Assembly (NCBI RefSeq): GCF_005222755.1
Contig: NZ_STGD01000010.1
Location: 148,853-212,852, forward strand
Origin: Roseomonas sp. HF4
Lineage (GTDB): Bacteria > Pseudomonadota > Alphaproteobacteria > Acetobacterales > Acetobacteraceae
DNA: 64,000 nt
Direction: 5' to 3'
The position numbers were made by a program, and so were the translations under genes. The notes beneath the pieces were generated by a model. It saw only the letters and a list, made by a program, of their open reading frames with translations. It searched no databases and was not told where the DNA came from. Below are positions 10,822 through 20,063 of this stretch, piece after piece. Numbering within the stretch: position 1 is the stretch's first letter; each line of letters starts with the position of its first letter.

Positions 10822-11799
10822 ATGAGCACTCCGACCCGCCGCGCCCTGCTCGCCGCCGCCCTCGCCCTGCCGGCGCTCCGCGCCGCGCGCGCGCAGGCCT
10901 GGCCGACGCGCCCCGTCTCGATGGTCAATCCCTGGCCGCCGGGCGGTTCCTCGGACACCATGGCTCGGTTGTTCGCGCAGCGCTTCTCGGACAAGCTCGG
11001 CCAGGCGGTGGTGGTCGAAAACCGCGCCGGCGCCTCGGGCACCATCGGCCACAACCATGTCGCGCAGCAGCGCCCCGACGGCTACACGCTGCTGTTCGCG
11101 ACCAACAGCACCTATGCGATCGCGCCGCACCTCATCACGCCGCTGCCCTACGACAACCGGCGCGCCTTCACGGGCATCAGCCTGGTGGCGCGCACGGCGC
11201 AGTCGCTCTGCGTCCATCCCTCCCTGCCGGTCGCGAACATCGGCGAGTTCCTGGCCCATGTCCGGGCCAATCCGGGCACGGTGAACTTCTCCTCGGCCGG
11301 CATCGGCGCGACCAGCCACCTCGCGATGGAGTTGCTGCTGGCGGCGGCGAACCTCGACATGGTGCACGTGCCCTATCGCGGCGGCGCGCCATCCGCCCAG
11401 GCGGTGCTGGCGGGGGAGACGAAGGTCTCCTTCATCGACGCCGTGACGGCACTGCCGCACCGCCAGGCGGGTAGCCTGAAGATGCTCGCGGTCTCGACCG
11501 CAACGCGCAGCCCGCTGGCGCCCGACGTGCCGACACTGCAGGAAGCCGGCGTGGCGGGCTTCGAATCCTCGACCGACATGGCGCTGATGGCGCCGGCGGG
11601 ACTGCCGGCGGACCTCGCGAACCGCCTCGCCATGATGGTGAAGGAAGCAGTCGAGGACCCTGCCTTCCGCGCCCGCATCGTGGCGCTCGGCGCCGACCCG
11701 GTGGGCGGCACGCCGACGGAATTCGACGCCTACTGGACGCGGGAGAGCGAGAAGTGGGGCGGACTTATCCGCGCGCGGAACATCCGCCCGCCATCCTGA
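10822..11799 (+). CDS. Tripartite tricarboxylate transporter (Bug family) substrate-binding protein 1
   Basis: Periplasmic solute receptor of the TctC/Bug family. The N-terminus carries a signal peptide with an Arg pair (MSTPTRRALLAAALALPALRA, cleavage after ARA-QA). The mature part starts WPTRPVSMVNPWPPGGSSDTMAR, the conserved Bug ligand loop, followed by VVVENRAGASGTIG, PDGYTLLFATNS and VPYRGGAPSAQAVLAGE. The 325-residue length is typical. No TctA or TctB membrane gene is adjacent, so the receptor is an orphan, as most Bug proteins are. The ligand is unknown. It is one of three in the window. Confidence 0.92.
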   Translation: MSTPTRRALLAAALALPALRAARAQAWPTRPVSMVNPWPPGGSSDTMARLFAQRFSDKLGQAVVVENRAGASGTIGHNHVAQQRPDGYTLLFATNSTYAIAPHLITPLPYDNRRAFTGISLVARTAQSLCVHPSLPVANIGEFLAHVRANPGTVNFSSAGIGATSHLAMELLLAAANLDMVHVPYRGGAPSAQAVLAGETKVSFIDAVTALPHRQAGSLKMLAVSTATRSPLAPDVPTLQEAGVAGFESSTDMALMAPAGLPADLANRLAMMVKEAVEDPAFRARIVALGADPVGGTPTEFDAYWTRESEKWGGLIRARNIRPPS

Positions 11800-12432
11800 T
11801 CACCTGACCGGCGGGGCCGTGCCGCCCATGCCTTCGGGCGGGACGGTCGCCGCGACCGAGGGCCGCGCGCTGGCCGCGTCGAACAGCGCGGCCAGCGCCG
11901 GCCGCCCCTGGCGCCACTCGAAGGCCTTGTGCCGGCGGAGGCAGTAGCCGAGCACCGAGACCAGCGCGAGCCAGGCCGCGTCGATCGTGGCGAACCCGCC
12001 GGCCGCGACGTCCTGTTCCAGCGCATCGGCCACGCGCACGGCGCGGTGCGCCTCCAGCGCGATCACGCCCGGGGATCGTTCATGCGCCGGCCGGCGCAAT
12101 TCGCGGTTCCAGACCGCGATGCCGTCCAGCATGCCAAGCACGCGGCCATACCGCGCCAGCGCGCGCGGTCGGTCCGGCCCCGGCAGCAGGCGCCGCGCGG
12201 GCTCCACCAGGCTGTCCAGCACCATCAGCACCGGCGTCGTCTCGGTCACGGTCGCGCCGCCGTCCAGCGCCAGCGACGGCACGCGGCCGACCGGGTTGAA
12301 GGGCAGCAGGACGGAGGCCGGGTCGCGCAGCGTCGCCTCCTCCACCCGCACGCGGTCCTCGAGGCCGAGTTCGATCACCGCCATGCGGGCGATGCGGGCA
12401 TAGGGGGAACCGGGGGCGTGGAACAGGCGCAT
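11800..12432 (-). CDS. Glutathione S-transferase family protein
   Basis: Thioredoxin-fold N-terminal domain (MRLFHAPGSPYARIARMAVIE, then NPVGRVPSLALDGG and the GSH-binding VTETTPVLMVLD) and an all-alpha C-terminal domain ending near WRQGRPALAALFDAASARPS. The motif N-P-x-G-x-V-P with E-T-x at the glutathione site is standard for GSTs. ATG 12432 places the beta-strand directly at the N-terminus; 210 residues is typical. It is convergent with the Bug gene and divergent from the thioesterase gene. Substrate cannot be inferred. Confidence 0.88.
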   Translation of the reverse strand: MRLFHAPGSPYARIARMAVIELGLEDRVRVEEATLRDPASVLLPFNPVGRVPSLALDGGATVTETTPVLMVLDSLVEPARRLLPGPDRPRALARYGRVLGMLDGIAVWNRELRRPAHERSPGVIALEAHRAVRVADALEQDVAAGGFATIDAAWLALVSVLGYCLRRHKAFEWRQGRPALAALFDAASARPSVAATVPPEGMGGTAPPVR

Positions 12433-12490
12433 GGGCGGCACGCTACCAGCCCCCGTTGACGGCGCCAGTGCCCTGGGCGAAGCGAAGGCC

Positions 12491-12922
12491 ATGACCGACG
12501 CCCCCGCCCCCTTCGACCCCGCCGCCCATGGCTGGAAGATCCTCCACTGGCATGAGGAAGGCTTCCCGCTTCTCGTCGGCCCCTTCTGGTCGCGGAAGGA
12601 GGAGGATGGCTGGTCCTACGGCCTGGTGGCCGAGCCGCGCCACGGCAATGCGCACGGCATCATCCATGGCGGCATGCTGGTCACCTTCCTCGACCAGATC
12701 CTGGGCGTGACCTGCTGGGAGGCGGCGCAGCGCACGCCGGTCGTGACGATCCAGCTCAACACGCATTTCGTCTCCGGCGCCAAGGCGGGGGATTTCCTGG
12801 TGGCGCGGGCCGAGGCGGTTCGCGCCACGCGCTCGGTCGTCTTCGTGCGCGGCCAGATCATGTGCGGGGAGCGCATCGTCGCGACCGCCGACGGCGTCTG
12901 GAAGCGGCTGGGCGCGCCCTGA
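12491..12922 (+). CDS. PaaI-type hotdog-fold acyl-CoA thioesterase
   Basis: Predicted thioesterase of the 4HBT/PaaI group hydrolysing an acyl-CoA. The 143-residue sequence shows the signature [20 protein letters not shown], with HGG at the catalytic turn, and the following strand [23 protein letters not shown] 12491 follows GCGAAGGCC. The thiolase gene lies 47 bp downstream on the same strand, suggesting a common role in acyl-CoA metabolism. Confidence 0.88.
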   Translation: MTDAPAPFDPAAHGWKILHWHEEGFPLLVGPFWSRKEEDGWSYGLVAEPRHGNAHGIIHGGMLVTFLDQILGVTCWEAAQRTPVVTIQLNTHFVSGAKAGDFLVARAEAVRATRSVVFVRGQIMCGERIVATADGVWKRLGAP

Positions 12923-12969
12923 GGGCTCCGCTACCCTGCCGACGCCACCACGGCAGGGAAGGAAGCGCC

Positions 12970-14172
12970 ATGCGCAGCGCCGTCATCGTCTCGACCGCCC
13001 GCACGCCGATCGGCCGCGCCTATCGCGGCGCCTTCAACGACACCAACGCGCAGACGCTGGGCGGCCACGCCGTCCGCGCCGCGGTGGAGCGCGCCCGCCT
13101 CGATCCCGCCGAGGTCGAGGACGTGATCATGGGCGCCGCGCTCCAGCAGGGCTGCCAGGGATCGAATGTCGGCCGCCAGGTGGCGCTGGCCGCCGGCCTG
13201 CCGGACAGCGTGCCGGGCATGAGCCTCGACCGGCAATGCTCCTCCGGCCTCATGGCCATCGCCACCGCGGCCAAGCAGGTGCTGCACGACGGCATGCAGG
13301 TGGCGGTCGGCGGCGGGCTCGAATCCATCTCGCTCGTGCAGAACGACAAAGCCAACTGGTTCCGCCGCGCCGACCCCGCGCTGATGGAGCGCGTGCCGGC
13401 GCTCTACATGTCGATGCTCGAGACCGCCGAGATCGTGGCCGATCGCTACGGCGTGCCGCGGGATGCGCAGGACGCCTATGCCTTCCAGAGCCAGCAACGC
13501 ACCGCCGCCGCCCAGGCGCGCGGCGCCTTCGACGACGAGATCGTGCCGCTGCCCAGCGTGATGAAGCTCGCCAACAAGGAAACCGGCGAGGTGCTGGACG
13601 TGCCCACCACGCTGAAGAAGGACGAGGGCAACCGCGCCGATACCACGCTCGAAGGCCTGCAATCGCTGCAGCCGGTGTTCAAGGACGGCATGGTCGTCAA
13701 GCAGGGGAAGTTCGTCACCGCGGGCAATGCCAGCCAATTGTCGGACGGCGCCTCGGCCTGCGTGGTGATGGAGGAGGCCGAGGCGTCCCGCCGCGGGCTG
13801 CACCCCTTGGGCATCTGGCGCGGCATGGCGGTGGCCGGCTGCGATCCCGGGGAGATGGGCATCGGCCCGGTCTTCGCCGTGCCGAAGCTGCTGAAGCAGC
13901 ATGGCCTCAAGATCGAGGACATCGGCCTCTGGGAACTGAACGAGGCCTTCGCCTGCCAGGTGCTGTATTGCCGCGACCGGCTCGGCATCCCGGACCACCT
14001 GCTGAACGTGGATGGCGGCGCGATCTCGATCGGCCATCCCTACGGCATGTCGGGCGCGCGCATGGCCGGGCATGCGCTGATCGAGGGGAAGAAGCGCGGC
14101 GCGAAGTACGTCGTGGTGACGATGTGCGTCGGCGGCGGCCAGGGCGCGGCCGGGCTGTTCGAGGTCGCCTGA
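12970..14172 (+). CDS. Acetyl-CoA C-acyltransferase (thiolase)
   Basis: Thiolase-superfamily enzyme, condensing or cleaving beta-ketoacyl-CoA. All catalytic positions are visible: nucleophile Cys90 in [12 protein letters not shown], His near residue 356 in [14 protein letters not shown], and the second Cys near 386 in [14 protein letters not shown] 12970 has an AAGGAAG ribosome-binding site. The 400-residue length is typical. It follows a PaaI-type thioesterase, so a fatty-acid or aromatic catabolic role is plausible, but degradative and biosynthetic types cannot be separated by eye. Confidence 0.93.
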   Translation: MRSAVIVSTARTPIGRAYRGAFNDTNAQTLGGHAVRAAVERARLDPAEVEDVIMGAALQQGCQGSNVGRQVALAAGLPDSVPGMSLDRQCSSGLMAIATAAKQVLHDGMQVAVGGGLESISLVQNDKANWFRRADPALMERVPALYMSMLETAEIVADRYGVPRDAQDAYAFQSQQRTAAAQARGAFDDEIVPLPSVMKLANKETGEVLDVPTTLKKDEGNRADTTLEGLQSLQPVFKDGMVVKQGKFVTAGNASQLSDGASACVVMEEAEASRRGLHPLGIWRGMAVAGCDPGEMGIGPVFAVPKLLKQHGLKIEDIGLWELNEAFACQVLYCRDRLGIPDHLLNVDGGAISIGHPYGMSGARMAGHALIEGKKRGAKYVVVTMCVGGGQGAAGLFEVA

Positions 14173-14176
14173 CGGC

Positions 14177-14956
14177 ATGACGCGCCACGCGGCGATCCTG
14201 CTCGGCGCGCTGCTCGCCGCCTGCGCCGCGCCGCCGCCGGAGCCGCCGCTGTCCTATCCGCCGGCGGCACGCGAGCGCATGCTGCGCATCGCGACCGCGG
14301 AATGGGAGGAATGGGGCCGCCAGACCGCGGAGGCCCCGGCAGCCGGCGAAACCGACAGCGCCAATTTTCCGCGCGTACTCGCCTATTGGCGCGCGGTGCC
14401 GGAAGGCACGGGCCCAATCGCGCGCAATCGGGCGCGGTTCCGACAGGGGGACCCCGACCTCTGGCGCGAGCCCGCCTGGTCCGCCGCCTTCATTTCCTTC
14501 GTGCTGCGCGCGGCGGGGGTGGATGCGCGGGAATTCCCACCCTCGGCCGCGCATGCCTTCTATCTCGATGCGCTGGTCGCCGACGCGGCGCGCTTCCCGG
14601 CCACGGCGCCCTTCCTGCCGCATGACCCCGGGGCGCGCGCACCGCGCGTGGGGGACCTCGTCTGCGCCGACCGCTCGGCCGCGCCGCTCGCGTCCTGGCG
14701 GGACCGCGCGGCGGATGGCGGGCGGTTCCGGCCGATGCATTGCGACATCGTGCTGCGCGTGGCATCCGGGCATGTCGACGCGGTCGGCGGCAATGTGCGC
14801 GACGCCGTCACCCTGTCCCGCTTCGCGGCCGACGCCGCGGGGCGCCTGCTGCGGAGGCCGCCGGGCGAGCCGCAGTGGTTCGCCGTCCTCGAGAACCGCC
14901 TGGGGCGCCTGCCGCCCTGGGCGCCACCACCAGCGAACGGAATTCCCTCACCGTGA
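14177..14956 (+). CDS. DUF2272 domain lipoprotein
   Basis: Predicted lipoprotein: short signal peptide with lipobox LLAAC (Cys at about residue 16), followed by a Pro-rich spacer. The body contains PAWSAAFISFVLRAAGV and GDLVCADRS...MHCDIVLRV, a Cys/His-type NlpC-like arrangement typical of DUF2272 proteins. Its stop overlaps the GTG of the flavin oxidoreductase (GTGA), so the genes are translationally coupled; it starts four bases after the thiolase stop. Function unknown; peptidoglycan or murein-associated hydrolase activity has been considered for the fold. Confidence 0.75.
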   Translation: MTRHAAILLGALLAACAAPPPEPPLSYPPAARERMLRIATAEWEEWGRQTAEAPAAGETDSANFPRVLAYWRAVPEGTGPIARNRARFRQGDPDLWREPAWSAAFISFVLRAAGVDAREFPPSAAHAFYLDALVADAARFPATAPFLPHDPGARAPRVGDLVCADRSAAPLASWRDRAADGGRFRPMHCDIVLRVASGHVDAVGGNVRDAVTLSRFAADAAGRLLRRPPGEPQWFAVLENRLGRLPPWAPPPANGIPSP

Positions 14957-16068
14957 CCGACCTCTTCTCCCCCCTCACGCTGCGCGGCGTCACGCTGAAG
15001 AACCGCATCGGCGTCTCCCCCATGTGCATGTACTCCTGCCGCGACGACGGCATGCCGACCGACTGGCACCTGGCGCATCTCGTCTCCCGCGCCGTGGGCG
15101 GCGCCGGGATGGTGATGACGGAAGCCTCGGCGGTCGTGCCGGAAGGGCGCATCACGCCGGGCGATGTCGGCATCTGGAGCGAGGCGCATGTCGCCGCCCA
15201 TGCGCGCATCGCCGCCGCCGTCGCCGCCGTGGGCAGCGTGCCGGCCATCCAGATCGCCCATGCCGGGCGCAAGGCGTCGCGGGAGGCGCCCTGGGGCAGC
15301 GGCGCGGCCAAGCCGGGCTGGACCTGCCTCGCGCCCTCGGCCGAGGCCTTCGAGGGCTTCGCCGTGCCCAAGGCGATGACCGAGGAGGAGATCGGCGGCA
15401 CCATCGCCGCCTTCGTCGAGGCCGCGAAGCGGTCCGTCCGCGCAGGCTACCGCATCATCGAGCTGCACGGTGCGCACGGCTACCTGATGCACCAGTTCCT
15501 CAGCCCGATCTCGAACCGGCGCAACGATTCCTGGGGCGGAGACTTCGAGGGGCGCACGCGCTTCGCGCGCGACACCGCGGCCGCCGTACGCGCCGCCATC
15601 CCGGCCGACATGCCGCTGATGCTCCGCATTTCCCATTCCGACTGGGTCGAGGGCGGCTGGACGACGGAGGAGAGCGTGGAGCTCGCCCGCCGCCTGAAGG
15701 CGATCGGCGTCGACATGATCGACGTCTCCTCCGGCGGGCTCGATGCGGGGCAGAAGATCCCGCTCGGCCCGGGCTACCAGGTGCCGGGGGCGGGGGCGGT
15801 GAAGACGGGTGCCGGCATTCCCGTGGCCGCCGTCGGCATGATCACGGACCCCGCGCAGGCGCAGGCGATCCTGGCCGAGGGCAAGGCGGACCTGATCCTG
15901 CTGGCGCGGGTGCTGCTGCGCGAACCCTATTGGCCGATGCGCGCGGCGGCGGAACTCGGGCGCCCCGACGCGCTCGGCATCCCGCCGCAATACGACCGCG
16001 GCTGGAACACGGTGGCGAAGTGGCAGATGGACCGCGCCATCGCGGAGCCCATGCACACGCTGGGGTAG
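14953..16068 (+). CDS. NADH:flavin oxidoreductase, old yellow enzyme (YqjM-like) family
   Basis: FMN-dependent TIM-barrel reductase of the OYE family. The start GTG at 14953 gives MTDLFSPLTLRGVTLKNRIG, the normal N-terminus, and overlaps the preceding stop by four bases. Family landmarks are SPMCMYSCRDDG (Cys near the flavin, as in YqjM), AIQIAHAGRKAS, ELHGAHGYLMHQFLSP with the substrate-binding His pair, and the C-terminal phosphate-binding VAAVGMITDP...DLILLARVLLREP. The 371-residue length is typical. The physiological substrate is unknown. Confidence 0.93.
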   Translation: MTDLFSPLTLRGVTLKNRIGVSPMCMYSCRDDGMPTDWHLAHLVSRAVGGAGMVMTEASAVVPEGRITPGDVGIWSEAHVAAHARIAAAVAAVGSVPAIQIAHAGRKASREAPWGSGAAKPGWTCLAPSAEAFEGFAVPKAMTEEEIGGTIAAFVEAAKRSVRAGYRIIELHGAHGYLMHQFLSPISNRRNDSWGGDFEGRTRFARDTAAAVRAAIPADMPLMLRISHSDWVEGGWTTEESVELARRLKAIGVDMIDVSSGGLDAGQKIPLGPGYQVPGAGAVKTGAGIPVAAVGMITDPAQAQAILAEGKADLILLARVLLREPYWPMRAAAELGRPDALGIPPQYDRGWNTVAKWQMDRAIAEPMHTLG

Positions 16069-16077
16069 GGCGTTCGC

Positions 16078-16242
16078 GGTGAGGGGCGCTGCCCCTCTCC
16101 GCACCTCGCCTCGCCAAAGGCCGAAGGGCCTTTGGAAACGGATACCTGGCGCCCATCATCGGCGGGTGGCGCGGTGGTGGTGTCCAGAGGCCTTTCGACC
16201 TCTGGCGGGTGGGGTCCGGGGAAGGCAGGGCCCTCCCCGCAC
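16078..16242. repeat. Family B dispersed palindromic element, copy 1
   Basis: Intergenic element of about 165 bp with GAGGGGCGCTGCCCCTC at the left, CCAAAGGCCGAAGGGCCTTTGG next, CTGGCGCCC near the centre, and on the right CCAGAGGCCTTTCGACCTCTGG and GGGGAAGGCAGGGCCCTCCCC. The same order recurs at 50504-50688. It fills the gap before the second Bug gene and has strong secondary structure in either strand. Confidence 0.7.
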
Positions 16243-16285
16243 TGGCCTGCTATGCTGGCCGAAACCATCCCTGGGAGGGGTCGCC

Positions 16286-17224
16286 ATGTTCCGCACACTC
16301 GTCGCCGCGCTTTGTCTCCTCGCCACCGCCGTCGGCGCGCAGGAGGCCTTCCCCAGCCGGACGGTCACGCTGATGGTCGCCTATCCGCCCGGCGGCAACA
16401 CGGACCTGATGGCGCGCGCGCTGCAGCCGGAACTCACGCGCGCACTCGGCCAGACGGTGGTGGTGGTGAACCGCGGCGGCGCGGCGGGCACGATCGGCAG
16501 CGCGGAGCTCGCCCGCGCGCGGGCCGACGGCCACACCATCGGCATCACGCCGAACAACCCGATCACCGCGCAGCCGCACGCCATCGCGCTGACCTACGGG
16601 CTCGACAGCTTCCGCTTCCTCTGCCGCGTCTACGACAACCCGCAGGTCGTCATTCTCGGGCGGGACGCGCCGTTCCGGGACTTCCAGGGTCTCGTCGCCT
16701 ATGGCCGGCGCGGGCGGGAGGCGCTGGTCTACGGCGCCCCCGGCAATGCCAGCACGCAGCACATCCTGATGGCGGCGCTGATGAAGCGCGCGGGCATCGA
16801 GGCGCTGATGGTGTCCTTCACCGGCGCGGGGCCGATGAGCCAGGCGGCGCTGGGCGGGCAGATCATGGCCTTCGTCGAGGCGTCGTCGATCGCCGCCTCG
16901 ACCGGCCTCACGCCCGTCGCGACGCTGACCGCGCAACGCCTGGCGCATCTGCCGGAGGTGCCGACGGTGGCCGAGCTCGGCTACCCCGTGCAGGGCAGCT
17001 CCCATGGCGGGCTGATCGCGCCGGCCGGCATCCCGGATGTCGCCGCGGCCGCGATCGAGCGCGCCTGCGAGGCGGCGGTGACGAGCGAGGGCTTCCGCAC
17101 CACGGCGCAGCGCCTTGCCTCGGTGCCGGCCTTCCTGCCGGGCGCGGCGTTCCGGGAGAGCTTCGCCGCCGAGAGCGCGGCCAACCAGGTGGTGCTGCGC
17201 GACCTCGGCCTGGCGAGGAACTGA
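16286..17224 (+). CDS. Tripartite tricarboxylate transporter (Bug family) substrate-binding protein 2
   Basis: Periplasmic solute receptor. Signal peptide MFRTLVAALCLLATAVGA-QEA, then the Bug motifs VAYPPGGNTDLMARAL, VVVVNRGGAAGTIG and the C-terminal LGLARN. The 312-residue length is normal. GGGAGGGG upstream of ATG 16286 is a good ribosome-binding site. The loop usually reading PYRGG is diverged (FTGAGPMSQAALGG), so ligand specificity differs from the other two Bug proteins here. No transporter subunits adjoin it. Confidence 0.9.
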   Translation: MFRTLVAALCLLATAVGAQEAFPSRTVTLMVAYPPGGNTDLMARALQPELTRALGQTVVVVNRGGAAGTIGSAELARARADGHTIGITPNNPITAQPHAIALTYGLDSFRFLCRVYDNPQVVILGRDAPFRDFQGLVAYGRRGREALVYGAPGNASTQHILMAALMKRAGIEALMVSFTGAGPMSQAALGGQIMAFVEASSIAASTGLTPVATLTAQRLAHLPEVPTVAELGYPVQGSSHGGLIAPAGIPDVAAAAIERACEAAVTSEGFRTTAQRLASVPAFLPGAAFRESFAAESAANQVVLRDLGLARN

Positions 17225-17351
17225 GGCCCGGCGCCTGCCGTTCGGCAGTGCGGGGCTGTCGACGACCCCGGTCGCGCGCTGCCCGGCCGGCGCTTGCGGC
17301 GGCGCGCCCCGCCCAGCATGCTCGCGCGCCCAGCAGGACGGGACCACCGGC

Positions 17352-17645
17352 ATGGCCGCCTATCTCATCGCCAACATCACCGTGCGCAACCCCGCGCGCT
17401 TCGAGGAATACCGCGCCGCGGTGCCGGCGGTGATCGCGCGTTTCGGCGGCCGCTACCTGGTCCGCGGCGGGGCGGTCGAGGCGCGGGAGGGCGAGCCGGG
17501 GCTGAACCGCCTGGTCATCCTGGAATTCCCCGACATGCCGGCGGCGCGCGCCTTCTACGACAGCGCGGAGTATGCCCCGCTGCTGGCGCTGCGCCTCGCT
17601 TCGACCACCGGCAGCGTCGCGCTGGTGGAGGGCATCGCCGCGTGA
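17352..17645 (+). CDS. DUF1330 family protein (EthD/dimeric alpha-beta barrel)
   Basis: 97-residue ferredoxin-like alpha+beta barrel protein with the DUF1330 pattern: AYLIANITVRNPARFEEYR at the start, RYLVRGG, LVILEFPDMPAARAFYDSAEYAPLLALR and a terminal VALVEG strand. Reaction unknown. The stop overlaps the GTG start of hemJ by four bases (GTGA), indicating coupled translation. A second DUF1330 protein occurs at 49362-49652 in the window. Confidence 0.85.
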   Translation: MAAYLIANITVRNPARFEEYRAAVPAVIARFGGRYLVRGGAVEAREGEPGLNRLVILEFPDMPAARAFYDSAEYAPLLALRLASTTGSVALVEGIAA

Positions 17646-18094
17646 CGATCGACGCCCTGGCGCCCTGGTATCCCTGGGTCAAGGCGATGCACCTGCTGGG
17701 CGCCTTCGCCTGGATGGCGGGGCTTTTCTACCTGCCGCGACTGTTCGTCTATCACTGCCAGGTCGCGGCCGGCTCGGCGCAGTCCGAGCTGTTCAAGGTC
17801 ATGGAGCGCCGCCTGCTGCGCGCCATCATGAACCCGGCGATGCTCTGGACCTGGGCCTTCGGGCTGCTGCTCGTGCTGACGCCGGGCGTGGCGGATTGGG
17901 GCGCGGGCTGGTGGTGGGGCAAGGTCGCGGGCCTGCTCGCCATGACCTGGGTGCACATGGACCTCGCTGCCGCGCGGACGCGCTTCGCCGCCGACGCCAA
18001 CACCCGGAGCGAGCGCAACTGGCGCATCATGAACGAGGTGCCGACGCTCGCGCTGATCCTGATCGTCGTCATGGTGATCGTGAAGCCGTTCTAG
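17642..18094 (+). CDS. hemJ: HemJ-type protoporphyrinogen IX oxidase
   Basis: Integral membrane enzyme of heme synthesis converting protoporphyrinogen IX to protoporphyrin IX. The 150-residue product has about four hydrophobic helices. The N-terminal helix reads KAMHLLGAFAWMAGLFYLPRLFVYH, with the conserved His and Arg of HemJ; RRLLRAIMNPAMLWTWAFG and the C-terminal RNWRIMNEVPTLALILIVVMV, with conserved Glu, also fit. Start GTG 17642 overlaps the DUF1330 stop. hemJ directly before rho is a recurring alphaproteobacterial arrangement, which strengthens the call. Confidence 0.93.
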   Translation: MTIDALAPWYPWVKAMHLLGAFAWMAGLFYLPRLFVYHCQVAAGSAQSELFKVMERRLLRAIMNPAMLWTWAFGLLLVLTPGVADWGAGWWWGKVAGLLAMTWVHMDLAAARTRFAADANTRSERNWRIMNEVPTLALILIVVMVIVKPF

Positions 18095-18412
18095 CTTGCC
18101 CCGCGCGGCGGAGGCCGGGCCGCGCGGCGCCGGTGTCGGCGGCCTAGGGCGGGCGCCCTTGAACCGATCCGCCGCATGGCGCATATCCCCGGTTGACGGG
18201 CCGTCCCCGCCTTCCTAGGGTCGGCGCTGCTTCCCGCCTGCGGTGCGGGGCGTTCCGCGCCCGGCGCCGCCACTTCCTTCCTTTCCTTTTCGGGACATCG
18301 CCCCTCGCGCCGGCTTCCGGCGCCGATCAGGGCGAGCAGGCACCGGCCTCGGCCGGCCCGCCCGCGGGAACGTCCCGGCCAATCCCCCGCTCTCGGACGC
18401 CGTCCAGGACCC
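18095..18412. other. hemJ-rho intergenic region and rho leader
   Basis: 318 bp with no gene. It contains a plausible promoter at 18193-18221 and then a leader of about 190 nt before rho. The first 60 bp after hemJ are GC-rich with short GGCGGC/GCCGCC arms but no clear terminator. Long leaders upstream of rho commonly mediate Rho autoregulation by attenuation; whether that holds here is inference. Confidence 0.4.
18193..18221 (+). promoter_or_regulatory. Candidate sigma70 promoter of rho
   Basis: TTGACG (18193-18198), a 17-base spacer and TAGGGT (18216-18221) about 190 bp upstream of rho. The -35 is strong and the -10 moderate. Prediction only. Confidence 0.4.
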
Positions 18413-19687
18413 ATGCACCTCTCCGAACTCAAGACGAAAAGCCCCGCCGACCTCCTCGCCTTCGCTGAGGAAGTGGGTGTCGAGAACGCGTCCAGCCTGC
18501 GCAAGCAGGACATGCTGTTCGCCATCCTGAAGCAGCTCGCGGACAACGAGCAGGCGATCTTCGGGGAGGGCACGCTGGAAATCCTGCCGGACGGGTTCGG
18601 GTACCTCCGCAGCCCGCAGGCGAACTTCCTGCCCGGACCGGACGACATCTACATCTCGCCGGCCCAGGTGCGCCGCTTCGGCCTTCGCACCGGCGACACG
18701 GTGGACGGCCAGATCCGCGCGCCCAAGGACGGCGAGCGCTACTTCGCGATGTTGAAGGTCAACAACATCAACTTCGAGCCGCCCGAGGCGCTCAAGCACC
18801 GCATCAACTTCGACAACCTGACCCCGCTGTATCCGAGCCGCCGGCTCAAGATGGAGAACCCGGAGGTCGAGAGCGTCGCGAAGTCCCCCACCAAGGACAA
18901 CACGCATCGCGTCATCGACCTGATCGCGCCGATCGGCATGGGCCAGCGCGCGCTGATCGTCGCACCGCCGCGCACCGGCAAGACCGTGATGCTGCAGAAC
19001 ATCGCGAAGTCGATCTCGGCCAACAACCCCGAGGTCTTCCTGATGGTGCTGCTGATCGACGAGCGGCCCGAGGAAGTGACCGACATGGCGCGCACCGTGA
19101 AGGGGGAGGTCCTGGCCTCCACCTTCGACGAGCCGGCGACGCGCCACGTGCAGGTGACCGAGATGGTGCTCGAGAAGGCCAAGCGCCTGGTCGAGCACAA
19201 GCGCGACGTGGTGATCCTGCTGGATTCGATCACTCGCCTGGGCCGCGCCTACAACAGCGTCGTCCCGTCGAGCGGCAAGGTGCTGACCGGCGGCGTGGAC
19301 GCCAATGCCCTGCAGCGCCCGAAGCGCTTCTTCGGCGCGGCGCGCAACATCGAGGAAGGCGGCAGCCTCACCATCATCGCCACCGCGCTGATCGACACCG
19401 GCAGCCGCATGGACGAGGTGATCTTCGAGGAGTTCAAGGGCACCGGCAACTCCGAGATCATCCTGGACCGCAAGCTGTCCGACAAGCGCGTCTTCCCGGC
19501 CATCGACATCACGAAGTCGGGCACCCGCAAGGAGGAACTGCTGGTCGATCGCGGCACGCTGTCCAAGATGTGGGTGCTGCGCCGCATCCTGAACCCGATG
19601 GGCACGCAGGACGCGATGGAGTTCCTGACCGACAAGCTGAAGTACAGCAAGACGAACCAGGACTTCTTTGACGCGATGAACACCTAA
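18413..19687 (+). CDS. rho: Transcription termination factor Rho
   Basis: Hexameric RNA-dependent ATPase/helicase that ends transcription. The 424-residue protein has the Rho N-terminal helical domain ([20 protein letters not shown]), the cold-shock RNA-binding domain with [12 protein letters not shown] and the Walker A segment [15 protein letters not shown] near residue 185. It continues with [12 protein letters not shown], Walker [17 protein letters not shown] and the Q/R-loop [23 protein letters not shown] 18413 gives the standard alphaproteobacterial N-terminus and length without insertion domains. Confidence 0.98.
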   Translation: MHLSELKTKSPADLLAFAEEVGVENASSLRKQDMLFAILKQLADNEQAIFGEGTLEILPDGFGYLRSPQANFLPGPDDIYISPAQVRRFGLRTGDTVDGQIRAPKDGERYFAMLKVNNINFEPPEALKHRINFDNLTPLYPSRRLKMENPEVESVAKSPTKDNTHRVIDLIAPIGMGQRALIVAPPRTGKTVMLQNIAKSISANNPEVFLMVLLIDERPEEVTDMARTVKGEVLASTFDEPATRHVQVTEMVLEKAKRLVEHKRDVVILLDSITRLGRAYNSVVPSSGKVLTGGVDANALQRPKRFFGAARNIEEGGSLTIIATALIDTGSRMDEVIFEEFKGTGNSEIILDRKLSDKRVFPAIDITKSGTRKEELLVDRGTLSKMWVLRRILNPMGTQDAMEFLTDKLKYSKTNQDFFDAMNT

Positions 19688-19691
19688 GCCC

Positions 19692-19949
19692 ATGCGGCTG
19701 CCGCATCTGCCAGTCGACGGAGTTTATGAACGCGGCCCGAATCGCGGCCGCGCCTACACAGGCCATGTCGCGACCGACAGGATGGGTCGGATCGTCGCAT
19801 TCCCGCCCGGGCAGCATCGGTTCCGCGATGCGCGGGTCTGCGACGATGCGGCGGAACTCCGTGCTCTTCTCAGCAAAGGCTGGAAAACGCGCGTGGATGC
19901 CGGCGATGGTGCGCCGCCTTCGGTCCTGAAGGCGCAGGCGCGCTGGTGA
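19692..19949 (+). CDS. Small hypothetical protein downstream of rho
   Basis: 85-residue frame beginning four bases after the rho stop. The sequence (MRLPHLPVDGVYERGPNRGR, then DRMGRIVAFPPGQHRFRD, DDAAELRALLSKGWKTRVD) looks protein-like, with no membrane segment or recognisable family. Codon third positions are moderately GC-biased, weaker than in the neighbours. It could be translated by coupling to rho. I do not recognise a homologue, and it may not be a real gene. Confidence 0.45.
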   Translation: MRLPHLPVDGVYERGPNRGRAYTGHVATDRMGRIVAFPPGQHRFRDARVCDDAAELRALLSKGWKTRVDAGDGAPPSVLKAQARW

Positions 19950-20063
19950 ATGTCGGCTGCGCCGGCTGACAGACCCTGGCGAGACGGCTTCCTGCGAGGA
20001 ACCGCATCGTTGGCCGACCTTCACCGTTCCGCCCATTCAAGTGGATGAAGCTTCGAAGCCCTG

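Noticed and set aside
19509..20036. 175-residue minus-strand frame overlapping the end of rho
   Set aside because: Overlaps the conserved rho C-terminus and the plus-strand small frame; no protein character.
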